Source of the DNA: Bacillota bacterium | GTDB lineage: Bacteria; Bacillota; Sulfobacillia; Sulfobacillales; Sulfobacillaceae | DNA: 42,474 nucleotides | NCBI GenBank assembly: GCA_021820965.1 | Contig: JAKACZ010000040.1 | Span: 1 to 42,474 of the forward strand | Reading direction: 5' to 3' | In this document: one piece after another, positions 25,618 to 34,971 of the stretch | Numbering within the stretch: the first letter of the stretch is position 1 | Layout of the letters: every line of letters starts with the position of its first letter | Made by a program: the position numbers and the translations under genes | The notes under the pieces: generated by a model | Told to the model about the DNA's origin: nothing | Seen by the model: only the letters and a program-made list of their open reading frames with translations | Databases searched by the model: none

Positions 25618-25931
25618 AAGAGTGACATTTCCGCCCAGTACTTTGCTTGGCAGTTTGTGTGCCCTCCTCTGAAAAATACCTATGTTCAGAGATTAGTGTG
25701 TCATCGTCCCTGCGAAGCGTCAACCGGTGCGGCAACGCTTTGACGAGCTGTTAGGATAGGAGTGACTGCGCTCCCACAATCGAGCCCGAAGTCCAAATAT
25801 TAGGCAACAGAGGTCACCAAGTGTGGGTTATAGGAACTGTATTAAGCCGGTTTTATGCTTTCGGCAGGAATGGCCCGACCTTATCGCGAAGGAGCATGAG
25901 TTCTCATCTTAAGCTAAAAGGGGAGTCGATT
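25618..25931. other. Divergent intergenic region, no further gene seen
   Basis: The stretch lies between the regulator promoter and the aminotransferase start. A frame-compatible ATG at 25896 exists but has its ribosome site one base away, so it is not used here. No convincing plus-strand -35/-10 pair was found. Confidence 0.4.
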
Positions 25932-27170
25932 GTGAAAGACCTCTCATTGTGCCGCCACGAGTTTCCTAGCTTGGCACGCACCGGCCCAGGCGGACGGCCG
26001 TTAATCTATCTGGACGGACCCGGCGGCAGCCAAGTACCGGCTTCGGTCATTACCGCGATTAGCCGATACTATCTTTTGCACAACAGCAACACGCACGGCC
26101 TGTTTGTGACTAGCCGTGAAACCGATCATGTGGTCTCCCAGGCGCGTCAACACGCCGCCACCCTTCTGGGTGCGGCGACCGCCGACGCCATTTCGTTTGG
26201 TCAAAACATGACGACGTTAAATTTTCTCCTGAGTCAAGCCGTAGCCGAGCAACTGGCTCCTGGAGACGAAATTGTCGTCACCGACCTGGACCACGATTCT
26301 AACGTGGCACCATGGCTTCGTTTGGAGCGTCGCGGGATCGTTGTCCGCCGCGTTCCGCTTCTTTCAAACGGGAAGTTGGACCTCGACGCTTTTCGCTCGC
26401 TAATCGGCGCCAAGACCCGGTTGGTGGCGGTGGGCTGGGCCTCAAACGCTCTGGGTACCGTCAATCCGTTGTGGGAGATCCGGCAATGGGCCGACCAGGT
26501 TGGCGCCTGGCTTTTGGTTGATGCCGTGCATTGGGCGCCTCACGGTGTTATTGACGTCGAACAGCTAAGACCGGACTTTCTCTTGTGCTCAGCCTACAAG
26601 TTCTTTGGTCCGCACATCGGGATTTTGTATACTCGGCCGGGCCTGTTGCAAAACTTGGACACGCTTAAGGTGCGCCCGCAAAGCGAGGCGCCACCCGAAC
26701 GCATAGAGACCGGCACCTTGAATCACGCGGCCCTTGAGGGCGTCAGTGCGGCGATCCAGTTCATCGCCAGTTTAGCTGATAACCCGGGCGACTCCCTTCG
26801 CGACCGCATTCGCCAAGCAATGAGCCACATCTATCATTACGAGCATGATTTGGCCGCTCGGCTTTATCGTGGCCTCTCGGCAATCCCCGGGGTCAAACTC
26901 TACGGGCCTCCAGTCGGCGCAGAAGACCGCGCGCCTACCATCAGTTTTACCGTTGCCGGTCAATCCGCGCCGGATGTTGCCCGCCGGCTTGGCGACCGCG
27001 GAATCTTATCCTGGGACGGAGATTTTTACGCGGTTAACGTCGTCGATACCCTGGGGCTTCGCGCTCAGGGCGGGCTCGTGCGGCTAGGACTGGCCCCCTA
27101 TAATACCCGTGATGAGGTGGACCGCACTATTGGGGCGATCACGGACATCGCCGCTCAGGCCGCCGATTAA
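25932..27170 (+). CDS. Class V aminotransferase, cysteine-desulfurase-like (VC1184 type)
   Basis: A 412-residue PLP enzyme of aminotransferase class V. It has the N-terminal RPLIYLDGPGGSQVP, the cofactor region FGQNMTTLNFLLSQAVA, HDSNVAPWLRLERRGI, the VDAVHWAPHGVIDV Asp/His pair, and the Schiff-base Lys in SAYKFFGPHIG. The loop that carries the catalytic Cys in SufS and IscS has none here (QGGLVRLGLAPYNTRDEVDR). This fits the VC1184-like subfamily, for which desulfurase activity is unproven. The GTG at 25932 follows AGGGGAG at six bases. It is monocistronic and divergent from the regulator gene. Confidence 0.82.
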   Translation: MKDLSLCRHEFPSLARTGPGGRPLIYLDGPGGSQVPASVITAISRYYLLHNSNTHGLFVTSRETDHVVSQARQHAATLLGAATADAISFGQNMTTLNFLLSQAVAEQLAPGDEIVVTDLDHDSNVAPWLRLERRGIVVRRVPLLSNGKLDLDAFRSLIGAKTRLVAVGWASNALGTVNPLWEIRQWADQVGAWLLVDAVHWAPHGVIDVEQLRPDFLLCSAYKFFGPHIGILYTRPGLLQNLDTLKVRPQSEAPPERIETGTLNHAALEGVSAAIQFIASLADNPGDSLRDRIRQAMSHIYHYEHDLAARLYRGLSAIPGVKLYGPPVGAEDRAPTISFTVAGQSAPDVARRLGDRGILSWDGDFYAVNVVDTLGLRAQGGLVRLGLAPYNTRDEVDRTIGAITDIAAQAAD

Positions 27171-27513
27171 GCGTCCACCATCTCCGCCTGGCAACGTCAA
27201 GTCGGCTGGGATCACCCGATCAACGACAACATCGCCAGTCACACCCTGAAACGACTGGTCTCGAAGCTCCCATAGCCCGCACAAGCGGCCCCTAAACCGG
27301 GCCGCCTGATCGTTATGTGGTGAGCTTGATATCTCAGCCGACAAGGTTGAGGTGATTGTCCGTTTGCTATATAGCAGAACCCCCTCCGCGTGCTCTGTCG
27401 CATGATCCGATTCGATGTCGCCATTTGGGGAATGCGGAACAATCCCACTACGGCTCAAATACCGGCTTCCGGTCATCTTCACCTGGCGGCACGCGTTCAA
27501 GACCGGGGCCACA
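27171..27513. other. Intergenic region after the aminotransferase, no gene supported
   Basis: It contains a GC-rich hairpin with arms GCGGCCC (27285-27291) and GGGCCGC (27299-27305) but no following T-run. It could weakly end both convergent transcripts. A short plus-strand frame ending near 27281 resembles nothing I know. Confidence 0.35.
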
Positions 27514-28653
27514 TCACCGGCCATCGGCCGGTGCTCCGGGATGGGTGGACTGACGCCGTTTCCGGAAGGCGGCAGTGATCACAAATGCAGTCGGGTACAG
27601 GAAGATGAAGAGGAGAATCACGGGGACAATCCGGGCCGTCCACCGGTCGACGCTTTCCACGTTGGGCAGGCGGTGCGCGAGACCGAGCACGAGGGCGCCG
27701 AGCCCCACCACGATGCCGCGGTACCACCCCAGCCCACGCCTGCGGAACATCGGCACCAGTACGTGAGTCACCGCCCACAGGCGCAGGCTAATGAAAAACA
27801 GCGAGAGCATCCCCCAAAACACCGCGATGAGGAGGCCTAGCTTGTCAATGAGGAGACCCGTGATATTTATGAGCCGCAGCGCCGACACCGAGGGCCATTC
27901 CAAGTGAATGAGATACCAGGGGCTTTCCGAGGCGAGGGTCGCGATATAGATGGCGGTGTAAAAGCTGCCGGACAGGGTTAAGGCCCAATAGATGTAACGG
28001 CGCGCGCGTGGTTGGTCTTCGACCCGGACATATGGCCAAAAAATAGGGATAGCCTCAAAGCCGACGAAAATGTAAAAGGTTTTCAACGCGCCTCGCCCAA
28101 TGGGCACCAGGTGCAGGTCGACAGAGGGCCGGATCGCGTAGAAGTTATGCAGATGTGGGGTCATGAGCGCCAAGAGCGCCACGGACACGGCCATCACAGG
28201 GATGTCTATCACTTGCACTGTCCGAGCCAACGGCGGAAGCTCCCACCAGGCGATGTAGACCGCCATCCCGATCATTACCACCTCGATGGTCAATACGGGG
28301 GTGTCAGGCAAAAAAAAGGTCCCGATGACAAAGGTAAACTGCGCCAGCGCAATGACTGGCAGCGTCACATGCAATGCCGCGTCCAGAAGCCCGAAGACCC
28401 AGTACACCGGCCCCGGCCAAATGCGCCGGGCCATGCCGAGGAGGGTTTCCCGGGGATCAATATAGGCGACCTTCAGCAGCAGCCATACCCCAAAGTACGC
28501 GGCGGCCCAATCGAGAAGGAACCCCCAGAGAGCGTCATGACCAGCCTGCTGAACAAGTTCGCGAGGATATCCGAAGATGCCAATACCCATAAAGGCCGTC
28601 GTCTCCAGGATAGCGTACTGCAACGGGGAAATATGCCGTGTCGTTTCCCGCAT
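27514..28653 (-). CDS. gerAB: Spore germination receptor subunit B (GerAB-like permease)
   Basis: A 379-residue integral membrane protein with about ten hydrophobic segments, of the amino acid/polyamine/cation (APC) fold. It starts HISPLQYAILETTAFMGIGI. It has typical GerAB features such as GFEAIPIFWPYV and a C-terminal charged tail. In GerA-type receptors this subunit binds the germinant in the spore inner membrane. The ATG at 28653 follows AGGAGGGGGTTGCG. It is the last gene in the gerAA-gerAC-gerAB order; Bacillus gerA itself is AA-AB-AC. Confidence 0.9.
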   Translation of the reverse strand: MRETTRHISPLQYAILETTAFMGIGIFGYPRELVQQAGHDALWGFLLDWAAAYFGVWLLLKVAYIDPRETLLGMARRIWPGPVYWVFGLLDAALHVTLPVIALAQFTFVIGTFFLPDTPVLTIEVVMIGMAVYIAWWELPPLARTVQVIDIPVMAVSVALLALMTPHLHNFYAIRPSVDLHLVPIGRGALKTFYIFVGFEAIPIFWPYVRVEDQPRARRYIYWALTLSGSFYTAIYIATLASESPWYLIHLEWPSVSALRLINITGLLIDKLGLLIAVFWGMLSLFFISLRLWAVTHVLVPMFRRRGLGWYRGIVVGLGALVLGLAHRLPNVESVDRWTARIVPVILLFIFLYPTAFVITAAFRKRRQSTHPGAPADGR

Positions 28654-28669
28654 CGCAACCCCCTCCTTC

Positions 28670-29776
28670 TTAGGTGCTGTCACCAATTTCCCGAATGTCC
28701 GTGCTCACCCGAACCGTCCAGGTGGCTTGTCGATAGGCGACTTTCCACCGCTGTTCCTCTCCCGGATGACGCCAGAGGTACGCATTGCCCCAGGCCAACG
28801 GATCGATCCCGGCTTTACCCAGTTGTGTCAACAGCGTCAGTGTTTGTGTCGCCACGCGGGCACTGGTCGCCTGTTCAACCCAGCCCAAATGGGATTTCAG
28901 GTCCGCGGACAGCGGGAACGCATCCACGGCTCCGATTAGGCGCAACTGCACCGTCAAATGCAACTGCGACCCCCCCCACCGGAGGTTGAACCGGGGGAGA
29001 GCCCGGAGCGTATGGACACTCACCGCAAGACCGTACCGCCGAAGCTGCACCGTCCCTTTGCCGGTTCGGCCCAGCACGTACCCCAGCAGCATCGTCTCAT
29101 GCGGCGTAAGGATTCTTCCCGCCTGCTGGCCGCGATACAAGACGATGCGGTCGATTCGAAGCCCCTCACCCATGGGTTGCACCAAGGGAAGCCAGAGGCT
29201 TCGGGCCGGCGCATAGTGCGCCTCCTCCATATTCCAGATGGTTCGTTTCAAGTTCACCGTTTGACAGCGGGCGCAGCCGAAATCCGTGCTGTAGTAAAGC
29301 GGACTCACAATCGCAGTCGGCGGGGTGGCGCCTAACACGGCGGAGATGGGTGCGGCAGTGGCCAGCGCGTAGGCGGTCTTGTCCAGCGAGCCCGTTCGCG
29401 TGAGCATGCTCAGTACCCCCTCAAACTGGGCCGCAGACAGGTGGGTGGAGAAGATGACAGCTTGTAACTGTCCTAAGTAGAGATCCTGATCGACGGCGCT
29501 TTGGGCTTGGTTGAAGGCCCGGGCCACGGTGAGTCCGGTGCCCGCTACCGTATACGTCGTGGACTGCGAGCTCGCGCTCCCCGTGCCGCTGCTGGCGCTG
29601 AGCCCTTTCAGCCCCCTAGGGGTGGGGATCTGGAAATATACGGTGACGCGTCCGTGAGCCGCTGGGGCAACACCTAGGGTCAACACCAGGGCTCGATAGT
29701 TCAGTGGGCGATTATCCGCACAGCCGGTGAGTACCGCCATCAGGACCGCCAGGATCAGCAATCGCTTTCGTATCAT
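28670..29776 (-). CDS. gerAC: Spore germination receptor lipoprotein subunit C (GerAC-like)
   Basis: A 368-residue lipoprotein with signal and lipobox LILAVLMAVLTGCADNRP. It then has ALVLTLGVAPAAHG and later segments typical of the Ger(x)C family (QLQAVIFSTHLSAAQFEGVL, LLGYVLGRTGKGTV, LGKAGIDPLAWGNAYLWRHP). It is anchored outside the spore inner membrane and is needed for receptor function. The ATG at 29776 overlaps the gerAA stop in ATGA, which argues for translational coupling. It is followed by gerAB after 16 bp. Confidence 0.9.
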   Translation of the reverse strand: MIRKRLLILAVLMAVLTGCADNRPLNYRALVLTLGVAPAAHGRVTVYFQIPTPRGLKGLSASSGTGSASSQSTTYTVAGTGLTVARAFNQAQSAVDQDLYLGQLQAVIFSTHLSAAQFEGVLSMLTRTGSLDKTAYALATAAPISAVLGATPPTAIVSPLYYSTDFGCARCQTVNLKRTIWNMEEAHYAPARSLWLPLVQPMGEGLRIDRIVLYRGQQAGRILTPHETMLLGYVLGRTGKGTVQLRRYGLAVSVHTLRALPRFNLRWGGSQLHLTVQLRLIGAVDAFPLSADLKSHLGWVEQATSARVATQTLTLLTQLGKAGIDPLAWGNAYLWRHPGEEQRWKVAYRQATWTVRVSTDIREIGDST

Positions 29777-31470
29777 TCGTGATTCCGAGGCCTCAGCCGG
29801 AAGGGGTCCGGTGGGGAGCTGGGCGCGGCCTGCTGGACCACAACAGGCCTTATTGACCGCGGTCGGCTCCGCTGCCACGGCGCAGGCCCGCGTCCCCAGG
29901 CATCCAACCACTCCGACGTGCGGAGCGGCCCGAATGGTGAGAGATATGGAACCCCGAACGAATCCAGACTGGCTAAATACCCCACAATTCCGACGGTTGC
30001 CATGAGCATGCCAAAAATCCCCAGAAAATAGGCCCCCAGAATCATAACCCAAAAGAGCCACCGCCAGGGTGTGCTCATCTCGAAAGCCGGCGTGGTGAAG
30101 AGGCCCAGCGCTGTCAGCGTGGCGCTTACAATCATGACATCATCCACAATCCCTGCCTTCACAATGGCTGTCCCGACGACAACTGCGCCGACCGTACCCA
30201 GCGTGACGGCGAGTTCCTTCGGCAGCCGATTCGCTGCTTCACGGAGTATTTCGATGATGATATACATGATGATGACCTCCACGACGGGGGGAAAGGGAAT
30301 TCCTTGGCGGGACCCGGCAATGGTGAGGAGGAGAGACGTCGGGATTAGGTCAACGTCTACCGAGGTGAGGGCAATGTAAAGCGGCATAAGATATAGGCCG
30401 ATCACCAGCGCAACCAGTCGTACCAACCGTACCAGGGTTCCGTCCCACCAGGGGAGGGAATAATCTTGGGAGGTGTGATAAAAGTCAACGAGGGTCATGG
30501 GCAACACAATCGCAAAAGGGTCGTTCTCCACCAAGATGGCGATTTTGCCCGAGCCCAATTCCCGCGCGACCCAGTCCACCCGGTCGCTCAAGCGATACAG
30601 AGGAAAGATGCTGAGCCGATGCGTGGGGAGGTATTCCCCCAATTCATTCGCGCGCGTCACGACATCTCGTGACACCCGCTCGACCCGGTCGGTCACATGG
30701 GCGAGTAAGGTCGGATTGACGATCCCGTCTAGATACGCTACCACCACAGGAGTCCGGCTTACCCGGCCAACCGTATGTGCGTCGAAGTGCAGGCGGGGCG
30801 AGCGGATCCAGCGGCGAAGCTGGTCCATATGGGTTAGGCCCACCTCATTGAAGGCCTCCTGGGGGCCTTTGATGGCGGGCTCCGTCGTCGCCGTCGGCAC
30901 CGACCGGGCCGGATATTTGACAGTGTCCATCACCAGTACGGTAGGACATCCCGCTAGAAACACCGCCGTGTTGCCCGCCAAAATCTTGGCAACAATCTCC
31001 GACCACTGCGTTGTCTGGGTCACATGGCCGACCGTGATGAGCTGGGATTGGACCACCTCCCAGACCGCGGCGGGAGCGGGAGTCCCTTGAGGCGACGCAT
31101 CCTGCAACCGCTGCACCGTATCTTGGTCAACCATCTCGTTGCCGACTAAACCGTCCACAAACACCACCAGGGCCGGCCATTGCCAATGCACCCCGACGGT
31201 AACCGAGCGTACGATAATGTCCGGCGACTGGTCCAGGAGGCCGGCGAGACGCGTGCGCGCGGCAGCCAAGTCCCCGCTAAAGGTGGTTGCATCGCCCCGT
31301 TCTAGATCCCCGAGGGTCGTGGACACGGTCCGGCTCAGCTGGGTCAAGGCCTCCTGCAAATCTCGCAGCTGCCCGGGCGGCCGCATGCGACCGAGACGTG
31401 CCTGGGTCTTCCTTAAGCGCGCCATGACACGGCTCGCGTCGGGAGTCGGGCGATAGCGCAGCCGGTCCAC
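29773..31470 (-). CDS. gerAA: Spore germination receptor subunit A (GerAA-like)
   Basis: A protein of about 565 residues with a long soluble N-terminal region and at least four to six C-terminal membrane segments (LVALVIGLYLMPLYIALTSV and following). Family motifs include VFVDGLVGNEMVDQDTVQRL, VAYLDGIVNP, NELGEYLPTHRLSIFPLYRL, the IAILVENDPFAIVLPMTLVD stretch and GSRQGIPFPPVVEVIIMYII. GerA-A subunits form ion channels opened by germinants. The start is unclear: the GTG at 31470 lies inside the AAGGAGGTG ribosome site, so a CTG at 31461 (seven bases after it) or the ATG at 31425 may be used. Confidence 0.9.
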   Translation of the reverse strand: MDRLRYRPTPDASRVMARLRKTQARLGRMRPPGQLRDLQEALTQLSRTVSTTLGDLERGDATTFSGDLAAARTRLAGLLDQSPDIIVRSVTVGVHWQWPALVVFVDGLVGNEMVDQDTVQRLQDASPQGTPAPAAVWEVVQSQLITVGHVTQTTQWSEIVAKILAGNTAVFLAGCPTVLVMDTVKYPARSVPTATTEPAIKGPQEAFNEVGLTHMDQLRRWIRSPRLHFDAHTVGRVSRTPVVVAYLDGIVNPTLLAHVTDRVERVSRDVVTRANELGEYLPTHRLSIFPLYRLSDRVDWVARELGSGKIAILVENDPFAIVLPMTLVDFYHTSQDYSLPWWDGTLVRLVRLVALVIGLYLMPLYIALTSVDVDLIPTSLLLTIAGSRQGIPFPPVVEVIIMYIIIEILREAANRLPKELAVTLGTVGAVVVGTAIVKAGIVDDVMIVSATLTALGLFTTPAFEMSTPWRWLFWVMILGAYFLGIFGMLMATVGIVGYLASLDSFGVPYLSPFGPLRTSEWLDAWGRGPAPWQRSRPRSIRPVVVQQAAPSSPPDPFRLRPRNHE

Positions 31471-32027
31471 CTCCTTGTTTTGGCTAACTCATGGCCGTTC
31501 TATCATGTGGTGCGGCTTTTTTTGGATCGCCGCACCCCGCGTTCCGGGCCGTGCCGCACCGAAATGGCTCTATTCATCATTCGCTAGGCCCCGGTCAATG
31601 CGAATCCACTCGGCGTCACGTGCTCCCTGAATCGCGCACAAAGTGCAATCCGTATCAGTGGCAGTGATGACAAGATGAATTGGTGCCAACACTCCCCCGC
31701 CACCTCGGCCCTATTGTGGGTGCATATCCCACAAAATATGTGCCGTTCGGAGCAGCTCACCCACGCATATGTCGTGGCGCAGGAACAAGAAGTCGGCTCG
31801 ACAGACGCTCTCGGTCATCATCCGAAAGGGCTGGTAGCTAAATGATAATGATGGCCGGCTTGGTGAAAAGGTCCCCGAGTTGTGGAGTTGTGGTGTCGAC
31901 AGTTCGCAGGCGCGGTGGGCGCACTGTGACATTCCCCGTATGGATCATCGGAACCTGAATAAGGGAGCGCAACACCATGCAGCAATCACGTTGATTTGAA
32001 ACGGGTGCCCGAGAGTTCTGTGGGCGG
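31471..32027. other. Gene-free stretch upstream of gerAA
   Basis: It holds the gerAA leader, with the ribosome site at 31465-31473 and an inverted repeat GTGCGGC/GCCGCAC (31510-31516 with 31529-31535). The rest consists of short broken frames without ribosome sites or recognisable motifs. Confidence 0.4.
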
Positions 32028-32258
32028 CTACCTACCCGTTTTGGCGTAAGCCGGAGTGCTCGGTGACAGTCTGCGGAGTGCCCACCTGCCGGGAAGACCG
32101 GGCGAGACGCCAACCAAACGATGGGAAGACCCCTTCCTCCGTACCAGAGCCTGAAGCAAGCGGGCCCGCACGCGATAGCGCCGGGCCCAGATGTCCGCAA
32201 GTGTAGCCGTCTTCCAGCCTTGGGGGTCTAAGGTCCTCCCCAAGACGCGAATGCTCAT
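32028..32258 (-). CDS. Small arginine-rich hypothetical protein
   Basis: A 76-codon frame starting MSIRVLGRTLDPQGWKTATL, continuing with WARRYRVRARLLQALVRR; basic and without membrane segments. The ATG has GAGGAG five bases upstream, which is the main support. It lies 41 bp after the ectD stop on the same strand, behind a GGCCC/GGGCC hairpin (32276-32297). The C-terminal third is low-complexity and could be read-through into non-coding DNA, so a broken gene is possible. No family recognised. Confidence 0.4.
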   Translation of the reverse strand: MSIRVLGRTLDPQGWKTATLADIWARRYRVRARLLQALVRRKGSSHRLVGVSPGLPGRWALRRLSPSTPAYAKTGR

Positions 32259-32299
32259 GGACTCTCCTCTCTAAAGGCCCCGGTATTCTTATGGGCCGC

Positions 32300-33190
32300 T
32301 TATATCACCACCAGTTCGGGCTTTCGCGCAGCGACGAAGGGGGGGCGCGGCTCGTGGCCGGAGAAGGGCGGCACTAGCGCATTTTCGACGCTGTTATATA
32401 CGGCAAATACGTTTCGCCGCCACAGGGGCGTGATATTGCTGTTGGAGCCGTGCATAATGTTGCAGTCGAACACCAGGACAGACCCAGCCTTGGCCGCAGG
32501 CATTTGAATCCCATAGCGGCCAACCAGCCAGGTCAGGCTCTCCTCGTCGGGAACGCCATACTGCTGGCGCCGCAAGGACTCCTTATAATGCTGATCCGGA
32601 GTTTTACCCACGCACGCGACGTAGTGCTTATGCGATCCCGGCACCAGCATTAACGAGCCGTTGATGGGGAGGTTATCATCCAACAAAATGGAAAAACTTA
32701 AGGCCCGCATTCTGGGCATCCCATCTTCTACGTGCCAGGTCTCGAAGTCTGAATGCCAATAGAATTCTTTGCCGTGAAAGCCCGGTTTGAGATTTATCCG
32801 GGACTGGTGGATGTAAACTTCGCTCCCTAGCACTTGTTTAGCCGTATCTAAGATGCGGGGATCGCGCAACAGCCGATTGAAGACTTTGTCGCTTGCATGG
32901 ATGGCGAACACCGACCGCACTTCATCGTCGGCCCATTCGCGAATAATCTCCGGCCGCGACGTCCCCTGACTTTCTTTCATCACGCGGCTAAGTTCTCCAC
33001 GCATGGCCTCGACTTCCTCCGGAGAAAACAGATCCGCCAGAAGCAAAAATCCATCGTGCTCATATTGATCCAACTGCTCTTGCGACAGATTGCCCTTGCT
33101 GCCGTATACTACCGGATCCTGGCGCACCTCAATTGATGGCCGGTCTTGGACCCTAGACGGATACAGGTCCGGAAATAACGCTTGTTGCAT
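32300..33190 (-). CDS. ectD: Ectoine 5-hydroxylase
   Basis: Fe(II)/2-oxoglutarate dioxygenase that converts ectoine to 5-hydroxyectoine. The 296-residue protein has a cupin core with metal ligands His146 and Asp148 (FYWHSDFETWH) and His247 (CNIMHGSNSN), and a 2-oxoglutarate-binding Arg259. The EctD signature region HQSRINLKPGFHGKEFYWHS lies just before them. All are intact. It is the last gene of ectABCD, 23 bp after ectC. Hydroxyectoine protects from osmotic and heat stress in other bacteria. Confidence 0.95.
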   Translation of the reverse strand: MQQALFPDLYPSRVQDRPSIEVRQDPVVYGSKGNLSQEQLDQYEHDGFLLLADLFSPEEVEAMRGELSRVMKESQGTSRPEIIREWADDEVRSVFAIHASDKVFNRLLRDPRILDTAKQVLGSEVYIHQSRINLKPGFHGKEFYWHSDFETWHVEDGMPRMRALSFSILLDDNLPINGSLMLVPGSHKHYVACVGKTPDQHYKESLRRQQYGVPDEESLTWLVGRYGIQMPAAKAGSVLVFDCNIMHGSNSNITPLWRRNVFAVYNSVENALVPPFSGHEPRPPFVAARKPELVVI

Positions 33191-33213
33191 GATTCGGCAC
33201 TCCTCCCAACAGT

Positions 33214-33612
33214 TTAAACCGGTGTCTCATCGGCTAGCAGCGGATAGGCGCCGCTTTGGTCGTGCACTTCTTGTCCGGTGCACGCCGGATTGAACACGCA
33301 TACCATACGCAAGTCGGTTTTAGGCCGCACCCGGTGCTTGTCATGATTGTTTAACAGATATAAAGTGCCAGGGGCGATCCGGTGCACGGTGCCGGTAGTT
33401 AAGTCTTCGATTTCCCCTTCCCCCTCAATGCAGTACACTGCCTCGATGTGGTTCTTGTACCACATCATGGTGTCCGTGCCTTTCTTCATAATGGTGTCGT
33501 GTACTGAGAAACCCACCTGGTCGTCTCGTAGGATCAGCCGGCGGCTTGCCCACGTCTCGGTTTTGACATCGCGCTCCGTGCCCTCAATGTCCTTTAACTG
33601 CCTGACGATCAT
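33214..33612 (-). CDS. ectC: L-ectoine synthase
   Basis: A 132-residue cupin enzyme that cyclises N-gamma-acetyl-diaminobutyrate to ectoine. It has MIVRQLKDIEGTERDVKTET, SVHDTIMKKGTDTMMWYKNH, the metal-binding IEAVYCIEGEGEIEDL, and GTLYLLNNHDKHRVRPKTDL with the conserved Tyr and His. The length and all motifs are standard. The gene is 13 bp after ectB with a ribosome site in the gap. Confidence 0.96.
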   Translation of the reverse strand: MIVRQLKDIEGTERDVKTETWASRRLILRDDQVGFSVHDTIMKKGTDTMMWYKNHIEAVYCIEGEGEIEDLTTGTVHRIAPGTLYLLNNHDKHRVRPKTDLRMVCVFNPACTGQEVHDQSGAYPLLADETPV

Positions 33613-33625
33613 TGGAACTCCCCCT

Positions 33626-34918
33626 TTATATTGGACGCGCTACGGCCTCAAGACTGTCTTCCAAAATCGCAAGTCCCTGTTCCAGCGTCTCTTTGTCGAT
33701 GGTTAACGCCGGCAAGAGCTTCAGTACTTCGCTGTCGGGCCCGGAGGTTTCAAGAACAAGTCCCCGTTTGAACGCCTCCCCGGAAACCGCACCGGCAAGA
33801 CTCTTAGGCTCCAATGCCAGTCCCCAAATAAACCCACGCCCGCGCACCTGGGCACCCATTGCGGAAAAGCGCTTGGCCATGCCTTGCAGCCGCTTTTGGA
33901 TCATGGCACCTTTGGCCTGCACATCACGGGCTAGGGCATCCGTTCGCCAGTACTCCAATGCCTCCGACGCGGTCACGAAAGCAGCATTGTGTCCTCGAAA
34001 CGTGCCGTTGTGTTCGCCTGGCTCAAACACGTCAAGTTCCGACTTGATCAGATTGATGGCCATGGGCAGGCCAAACCCGCTAATTGATTTGGACAAGCAC
34101 ACAATATCGGGGCTGAGTCCTGCCTCCTCGAAGCTAAAGAAGGTGCCCGCGCGGCCGCAACCCACCTGCACATCATCCACGATGAGCGCCATCTCCCACT
34201 GCCGGCACAGCGCTTCGATACGCCGCAGCCATTGTGCGCGGGCCACATGAATGCCTCCCTCGCCCTGGACCGTCTCCACAATGACGGCCGCCGGCAGCGA
34301 CATGCCGCTTCCACCGTCTTCGAGCATTTGTTCCAAGTACTCGGCCGAATCAAAACCGGACCCGAGGTAGTTGTCGTAGGGCACGGTGACCACGTTCGAG
34401 AGCGGCACGCCGGCGCCGTTTCGTTTGAACCGGTTCCCAGTCACCGCCAGCGATCCCAGGGTCATGCCGTGGAAGGCATTAGTGAAAGCCACAACCGTTG
34501 TCCGACCAGTCGCCTTTCGCGCGAGTTTGAGAGCGCTTTCGACTGCGTTGGTTCCGGTGGGCCCGGGAAACATCACCTTATAAGCGAGATGGCGAGGTTT
34601 CACAATCACCTCCTGCAACTTCTCCAGGAATTGCGCTTTGGCGATTGTCCCCATATCCAGACTGTGGATAATGCCGTCTTGCTGGATATACTGGATTAGC
34701 TTTTCTTTCATCCGGGGATTGTTGTGGCCGTAGTTAAGAGCTCCAGCACCGGAAAAAAAGTCGATGTAGGTTCGGCCGTTCATATCCCACATCTGGGATC
34801 CTTGCGCCCGAGTAAACACCGCAGGGAAACTGCGAATGTAGCTTCGAACCGACGATTCGTACTGGTTAAACCAATCCATCGGTGCCAATGTTCCGGCTCG
34901 CTCTTGTGCTACCCTCAA
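33626..34918 (-). CDS. ectB: Diaminobutyrate-2-oxoglutarate transaminase
   Basis: Class III PLP aminotransferase that converts aspartate semialdehyde to L-2,4-diaminobutyrate in ectoine synthesis. The protein has about 430 residues. It has the N-terminal [68 protein letters not shown], the [16 protein letters not shown] cofactor region and the Schiff-base Lys in [14 protein letters not shown]. The TTG at 34918 is taken as start because AGGAGG is seven bases upstream. The ATG at 34879, which gives a more usual N-terminus, lacks a ribosome site. Confidence 0.95.
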   Translation of the reverse strand: MRVAQERAGTLAPMDWFNQYESSVRSYIRSFPAVFTRAQGSQMWDMNGRTYIDFFSGAGALNYGHNNPRMKEKLIQYIQQDGIIHSLDMGTIAKAQFLEKLQEVIVKPRHLAYKVMFPGPTGTNAVESALKLARKATGRTTVVAFTNAFHGMTLGSLAVTGNRFKRNGAGVPLSNVVTVPYDNYLGSGFDSAEYLEQMLEDGGSGMSLPAAVIVETVQGEGGIHVARAQWLRRIEALCRQWEMALIVDDVQVGCGRAGTFFSFEEAGLSPDIVCLSKSISGFGLPMAINLIKSELDVFEPGEHNGTFRGHNAAFVTASEALEYWRTDALARDVQAKGAMIQKRLQGMAKRFSAMGAQVRGRGFIWGLALEPKSLAGAVSGEAFKRGLVLETSGPDSEVLKLLPALTIDKETLEQGLAILEDSLEAVARPI

Positions 34919-34971
34919 GCTAACGCCTCCTTGGTCGTGTGATCCAATGTCGGGGTGGTGGCTCGCCTGCC

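Noticed and set aside
27285..27305. GCGGCCC/GGGCCGC hairpin as an intrinsic terminator
   Set aside because: No T-run follows on either strand; noted only as a hairpin in the intergenic entry.
31501..31530. Sigma-G promoter for gerAA based on CATGATA
   Set aside because: The -10 deviates from CATWHTA at the fourth base and no acceptable -35 lies 17-18 bases upstream, so it was not listed.
31510..31535. GTGCGGC/GCCGCAC inverted repeat as a terminator
   Set aside because: The T/A-rich run is in the loop and not after the stem on either strand, and it lies upstream of gerAA.
33612..34250. A 212-codon plus-strand frame opposite ectB
   Set aside because: ectB is complete and conserved on the other strand; this is a GC-driven antisense shadow.
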